Source of the DNA: Hymenobacter psychrotolerans DSM 18569
Lineage (GTDB): Bacteria > Bacteroidota > Bacteroidia > Cytophagales > Hymenobacteraceae
Length of the DNA stretch: 64,000 bases
Assembly: GCF_900142395.1 (NCBI RefSeq)
Contig: NZ_FRAS01000011.1
Location: forward strand, 81,756 to 145,755
Direction of reading: 5' to 3'
Shown in pieces: positions 60,929 to 64,000 of the stretch; the first letter of the stretch is position 1, and each line of letters opens with the position of its first letter. Both the position numbers and the translations under genes were made by a program. A model generated the notes under the pieces. The model searched no databases and had not been told where the DNA came from. It saw nothing but the letters and a program-made list of their open reading frames with translations.

Positions 60929-62140
60929 ATGACCCCTCTGAAACTGCCCGTGCGCTTTGCGTTGCTTTCCGGATGTATCGGTTTTCCGTTGTTGGCTACT
61001 GCCCAGACCGACCCGAACACGCTCACCACGGCCGTTCCCATCCTTACCATCAGCCCTGACTCACGGGCAGCCGCGCTCGGTGAGGCTGGAGTAGCAACCT
61101 CGCCTGACGCCAACGCCGGCTACCACAACGCCGGCAAGCTGGGCTTCATCAATACGCAGTACAGCGTGTCGCCCTCGTACTCGCCGTGGCTGCGCAGCGT
61201 CACCGACGACATGGGGCTGGCTTACCTTTCCGGTGTCGCCAAAATCGGGCAGCGTTCCGCCATTTCGGCTTCGCTGATGTACTTCGACCTCGGCACCATT
61301 TCTTACCGTGACGATTTCAACGTATCAAAAGGCGACTACAATCCTAAGGAATATGCCTTCAGCGTAGCCTACGGGCAGAAACTGACTGACAACTTCGGGG
61401 TAGGCGTAGCGGCCCGCTACATCCGCTCCAACCTTACCGGCAACAGCAGCGGCTCCGACTCACGTCCCGGCAACGCGGCCGCCGTCGACCTGGGGGCCTA
61501 CTACAACAAGGACCTGTCCATCGGGGCGTCGGATTATAACCTGGGCCTGGGGGCTACTATCACCAACATCGGCAACAAAATCACCTACACCAACGCCAAC
61601 CAGGCTGACTTCCTGCCAACGCGTTTGAAGCTGGGGTTTGCTTTCACACGGGAGCTGGACGCCTACAACAGACTGACACTGACAGTTGACGGCGCCAAGC
61701 TGCTTACACCCACTCCTTATTATGAGGAGGGAGCACTGGCCTCTGATGCTGATTACATACGCCGCAGAGATGCTGAAAACCTGAGCCGCCGCAACAAAGG
61801 CGTAGTAGGCGCAGCCCTGGGCTCCTTCAGCGACGCTCCTGGAGGCTTCAGCGAGGAGTTAAAAGAAATCAATATCTCATCGGGCGTAGAGTATACCTAC
61901 AACGACCTGCTGATGGCCCGCGTTGGCTATTTCTACGAGTCGCCCGTAAAAGGGAACCGGCAATACCTCAGCTTCGGCCTTGGCGTGCGCTATCAGGTGT
62001 TCGGTGTCGATGGCGCTTACCTGGTGCCCAACTCCCGCGCTAATCCGCTGGCCCAAACCATTCGGGTATCGTTGCACTTTAACTTCAACAAACTCGAAGA
62101 AGCCTTCGGCGACGGAAACTCCGACGCCCCTATCAACTAA
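60929..62140 (+). CDS. porV: T9SS outer-membrane shuttle protein PorV
   Basis: A 403-residue beta-barrel with a signal peptide (residues 1-25). 'AVPILTISPDSRAAALGEAGVATSPDANAGYHNAG' (in part) is the PorV/PorQ N-terminal signature, followed by 14-strand FadL-like pattern. PorV carries cargo from the translocon to PorU. It lies 10 bp before an M16 peptidase gene, which suggests cotranscription. Confidence 0.94.
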   Translation: MTPLKLPVRFALLSGCIGFPLLATAQTDPNTLTTAVPILTISPDSRAAALGEAGVATSPDANAGYHNAGKLGFINTQYSVSPSYSPWLRSVTDDMGLAYLSGVAKIGQRSAISASLMYFDLGTISYRDDFNVSKGDYNPKEYAFSVAYGQKLTDNFGVGVAARYIRSNLTGNSSGSDSRPGNAAAVDLGAYYNKDLSIGASDYNLGLGATITNIGNKITYTNANQADFLPTRLKLGFAFTRELDAYNRLTLTVDGAKLLTPTPYYEEGALASDADYIRRRDAENLSRRNKGVVGAALGSFSDAPGGFSEELKEINISSGVEYTYNDLLMARVGYFYESPVKGNRQYLSFGLGVRYQVFGVDGAYLVPNSRANPLAQTIRVSLHFNFNKLEEAFGDGNSDAPIN

Positions 62141-62150
62141 TTTTCCCCTG

Positions 62151-63434
62151 ATGCTCGACCGTCAAGTCGCTCCTCCCGTTCAGCCGCTGGCCAGTGTAAC
62201 GCTGCCCGCGGCTGACGTGTTTTCGCTCCCTAACGGAGCCCGACTCCATATTCTCCGCAATGAGGCGCAGCCCGTGGTACGGCTGCAGGTAGTATTTAAA
62301 GCCGGCAAATGGTACGAGCCTGCGCCTGGCATTTCACTGCTCACGGCCCGTATGATGTTGGAAGGCACTGCCACGCGCACCGCCCGCCAGATAGCTGATG
62401 AAGTAGCCTTCTACGGCGCTTCCCTCGAATGTGAGCAGGGCTTCGATAGAGCTACCCTCACTCTGTATTGCCTGACGCGCCATTTGCCAAAGCTGCTTCC
62501 GCTGGTACAGGACGTAATAACCGCCTCTACCTTCCCAGCTCCTGAACTGGAGCAACTCAAGACCCGCACCATCCAGAATGTGCGAGTGGAGCGGCAAAAG
62601 ACCAGCTACCTGGCTTCCGAGCGGTTCTCCCGCAACCTGTACGGCACGCAGTACCCATACGGCAACGTATTCGATGAGCATAGCTTTGCGCGGCTTCCGA
62701 AGTCGGCCGTTGAAGCATATTATCTGAGCAACTATTCTCTTAGTCAGGCAGAAATTTTCCTCTGCGGTGATATTCCTCACGAGCATGAGGCTTTGGTATC
62801 AGAGCTTCTCGGCCAGCCTTCGCACAGCAGTGCACCGCCGGCTCCTACCCATCTTTCAGCAGACCCCGTAACGGGTCCCACCCACGATTATGTATCCGTG
62901 TCTGATAGTCTTCAGGCATCATTACGTATCGGACGGCTGTGGCCTACGCCAAGCCACCCTTCCGGCCACCAGTTGCAGGTTTTGGTGAAAGTGCTGGGCG
63001 GCTACTTTGGATCACGCCTGATGAAGAACATCCGGGAAGACAAAGGTTTTACCTACGGCATCTACTCCAGTACCAGTCCCCGGGAACACGCCAGTTCGTT
63101 CATCATCGGCACCGATGTAAACGCCAACAGCGCAGATGCAGCTATTCAGGAAATTCATCATGAGTTACGTCAACTGCAAAACGAACTGATTCCAGATGAT
63201 GAGTTGCAAACCGTCAAAAACTATATGACTGGTAAGTTTGCCAACGAAATCAGTACGGTATTCGAGCAGTGCGACAAGTACAAAAGCATAGTCTTCTTTG
63301 GCTTGCCCTTAGATTATTACAGCACCTTTATCGAGCAAGTCAATCACACTACCCCTCAACAGCTGCTTGCTCTTGCGCAGGAGTATTTGTCTCCTACCTC
63401 AATGATTGAGGTAGTATCTGGGCCCAAGTCCTGA
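62151..63434 (+). CDS. M16-family peptidase homologue, probably non-catalytic
   Basis: A 427-residue inverzincin-fold protein. N-terminal 'FSLPNGARLHILRNEAQPVV' and 'GISLLTARMMLEGT' occupy the place of the HxxEH zinc helix, which is not present, so this is the beta-type non-catalytic half. Such subunits pair with an HxxEH partner. None is in this window. Start at ATG 62151; the open frame extends back into porV. Role with PorU/PorV is unknown. Confidence 0.88.
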   Translation: MLDRQVAPPVQPLASVTLPAADVFSLPNGARLHILRNEAQPVVRLQVVFKAGKWYEPAPGISLLTARMMLEGTATRTARQIADEVAFYGASLECEQGFDRATLTLYCLTRHLPKLLPLVQDVITASTFPAPELEQLKTRTIQNVRVERQKTSYLASERFSRNLYGTQYPYGNVFDEHSFARLPKSAVEAYYLSNYSLSQAEIFLCGDIPHEHEALVSELLGQPSHSSAPPAPTHLSADPVTGPTHDYVSVSDSLQASLRIGRLWPTPSHPSGHQLQVLVKVLGGYFGSRLMKNIREDKGFTYGIYSSTSPREHASSFIIGTDVNANSADAAIQEIHHELRQLQNELIPDDELQTVKNYMTGKFANEISTVFEQCDKYKSIVFFGLPLDYYSTFIEQVNHTTPQQLLALAQEYLSPTSMIEVVSGPKS

Positions 63435-63448
63435 TATCACCCTCAGCT

Positions 63449-63506
63449 ACACGTATCACAAAAAGGGCTGCCGTTGCATAACGGCAGCCCTTTTTGTGAT
63501 ACGTGT
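63449..63506. terminator. 27-bp perfect hairpin between the M16 gene and the rRNA operon
   Basis: ACACGTATCACAAAAAGGGC... at 63449-63475 is exactly complementary to 63480-63506, with a GCAT loop and internal A/T tracts. It can terminate both the M16 operon and the convergent rRNA operon. Confidence 0.92.
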
Positions 63507-63683
63507 AATTTTGTAGAAAGCTCTAGTCACATTACTGCAGCTGCCACTTACACAGTAGTATTCAGCCTTCCCCACCGTGCCCTCCCACCGGCGGCGTGGG
63601 GGGGGTATTATGCAGCGCGGCCCCCGCCGCGTGCTACCCGGGGAGGGAAGCAACGCAGCGGGGGCCGCAGCACGTAGACAGTA
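63507..63683. other. rRNA operon 3' spacer with GC-rich hairpin
   Basis: No gene is seen. GCGGCCCCCGC at 63617-63627 pairs perfectly with 63658-63668. A run of seven G lies at 63599-63605. The hairpin may help process or end the rRNA transcript. Confidence 0.5.
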
Positions 63684-63797
63684 AGGTTGGCGGCGACCGA
63701 CTCTCCCACCGGTGAAGGCAGTACCATAGGCGCTCCGGGGCTTAACGACTCTGTTCGGAATGGGAAGAGGTGAACACCCGGGCTAAAGCCACCATTA
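63684..63797 (-). rRNA. rrf: 5S ribosomal RNA
   Basis: The minus strand reads TAATGGTGGC...CACCTCTTCCCATTCCGAACAG...GGTACTGCC...GGTGGGAGAGTCGGTCGCCGCC. These blocks are the conserved 5S loops of Bacteroidetes. Ends are approximate to a few bases, set by pairing of the terminal stem. Confidence 0.92.
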
Positions 63798-63888
63798 CTG
63801 GTGCAGTACCTGCTTGCCAGGAGCACGCAGTACTGTCAAAACGTTGACGCAAGGACAAGAAAGAAAACGGGAAGAGGTGAGCGGTGTA

Positions 63889-64000
63889 CTACAGAAGCGT
63901 TCGAGTCATTAGTATCCCTCGGCTGTGCCATTTCGGACTCTACACCTAGGACCTATCAACGTCGTGGTCTCCGACGACTCTTATTATCGGATATCTCATC
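63889..64000 (-). rRNA. rrl: 23S ribosomal RNA, 3' end (partial)
   Basis: The minus strand contains GACGTTGATAGG, TAGGTGTAGAG and GGGATACTAATGACTCGAACG, the conserved 3' terminal sequence of 23S rRNA. The gene continues beyond the window. Its 3' end is approximate. The 23S-5S order on the minus strand is normal. Confidence 0.9.

Noticed and set aside
1..64000. CRISPR array, transposase, integrase or prophage genes
   Set aside because: No regularly spaced repeats were seen and none of the supported proteins belongs to such families.

Overview
The window reads as a chromosomal stretch of a GC-rich Bacteroidetes, most likely a Cytophagales member close to Hymenobacter. The signs are type IX secretion (T9SS) genes and C-terminal T9SS sorting domains, Bacteroidetes promoter boxes (TAnnTTTG and a TACCTTCG variant) in place of sigma70 boxes, non-ATG starts, and Cytophagales-like protein families. 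The genus is inferred from overall character; no search was run. Almost everything is chromosomal. I see no phage, transposase, integrase, CRISPR array or tRNA gene.

Layout. 1-4.7 kb: the 5' part of a giant propeller sensor kinase, an sdpR/DUF1648/sdpI autoregulated operon and a small membrane protein. 4.8-11.6 kb: aspS, two small exported proteins, tadA, a superoxide dismutase, a nucleoside permease and ndk. 11.9-16.1 kb: an NrnA-type DHH phosphoesterase followed by four consecutive FKBP-type prolyl isomerases. 16.2-22.9 kb: recO, porZ, tdk, a [2Fe-2S] ferredoxin, a large protein of unknown function and a membrane protein. 22.9-30.4 kb: the elongasome operon mreB-mreC-mreD-mrdA-rodA, ending in a membrane-embedded GT-C-like protein. 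30.7-32.5 kb: purH and a small membrane protein. 32.7-36.4 kb: an uncharacterised cassette of acyl-CoA-dehydrogenase-like, PIG-L deacetylase, NodS-like methyltransferase and GT2 glycosyltransferase genes. 36.6-41.6 kb: an outer-membrane barrel, a UbiA prenyltransferase, cspA, kdsC-like, iscX, ferredoxin and a DUF2520 protein. 41.8-43.7 kb: an AT-richer T9SS cargo protein. 44-48.9 kb: cytochrome c maturation genes ccmB-C-D-E-F without ccmA. 49-54 kb: a beta-helix T9SS cargo and a 1,094-residue peptidase-like/beta-propeller/beta-barrel fusion. 54-56.7 kb: an FAD oxidoreductase, a metallo-beta-lactamase-fold hydrolase and pssA. 56.9-63.4 kb: porU-porV and an M16 peptidase homologue. 63.7-64 kb: 5S rRNA and the 3' end of 23S rRNA on the minus strand.

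How the parts fit. Three of the four genes of the T9SS cell-surface attachment complex (porZ, porU, porV) lie here, along with two proteins carrying sorting domains that the complex would process. The Mre/Rod operon drives lateral wall growth. The ccm genes supply haem to c-type cytochromes through a CcmE with a cysteine (CxxxY) in place of the usual histidine. The least understood element is the 32.7-36.4 kb cassette, whose enzyme set resembles the logic of making an N-deacetylated, N-methylated, acylated sugar. Many gene ends carry strong hairpins, and some junctions carry long inverted repeats of unrelated sequence.
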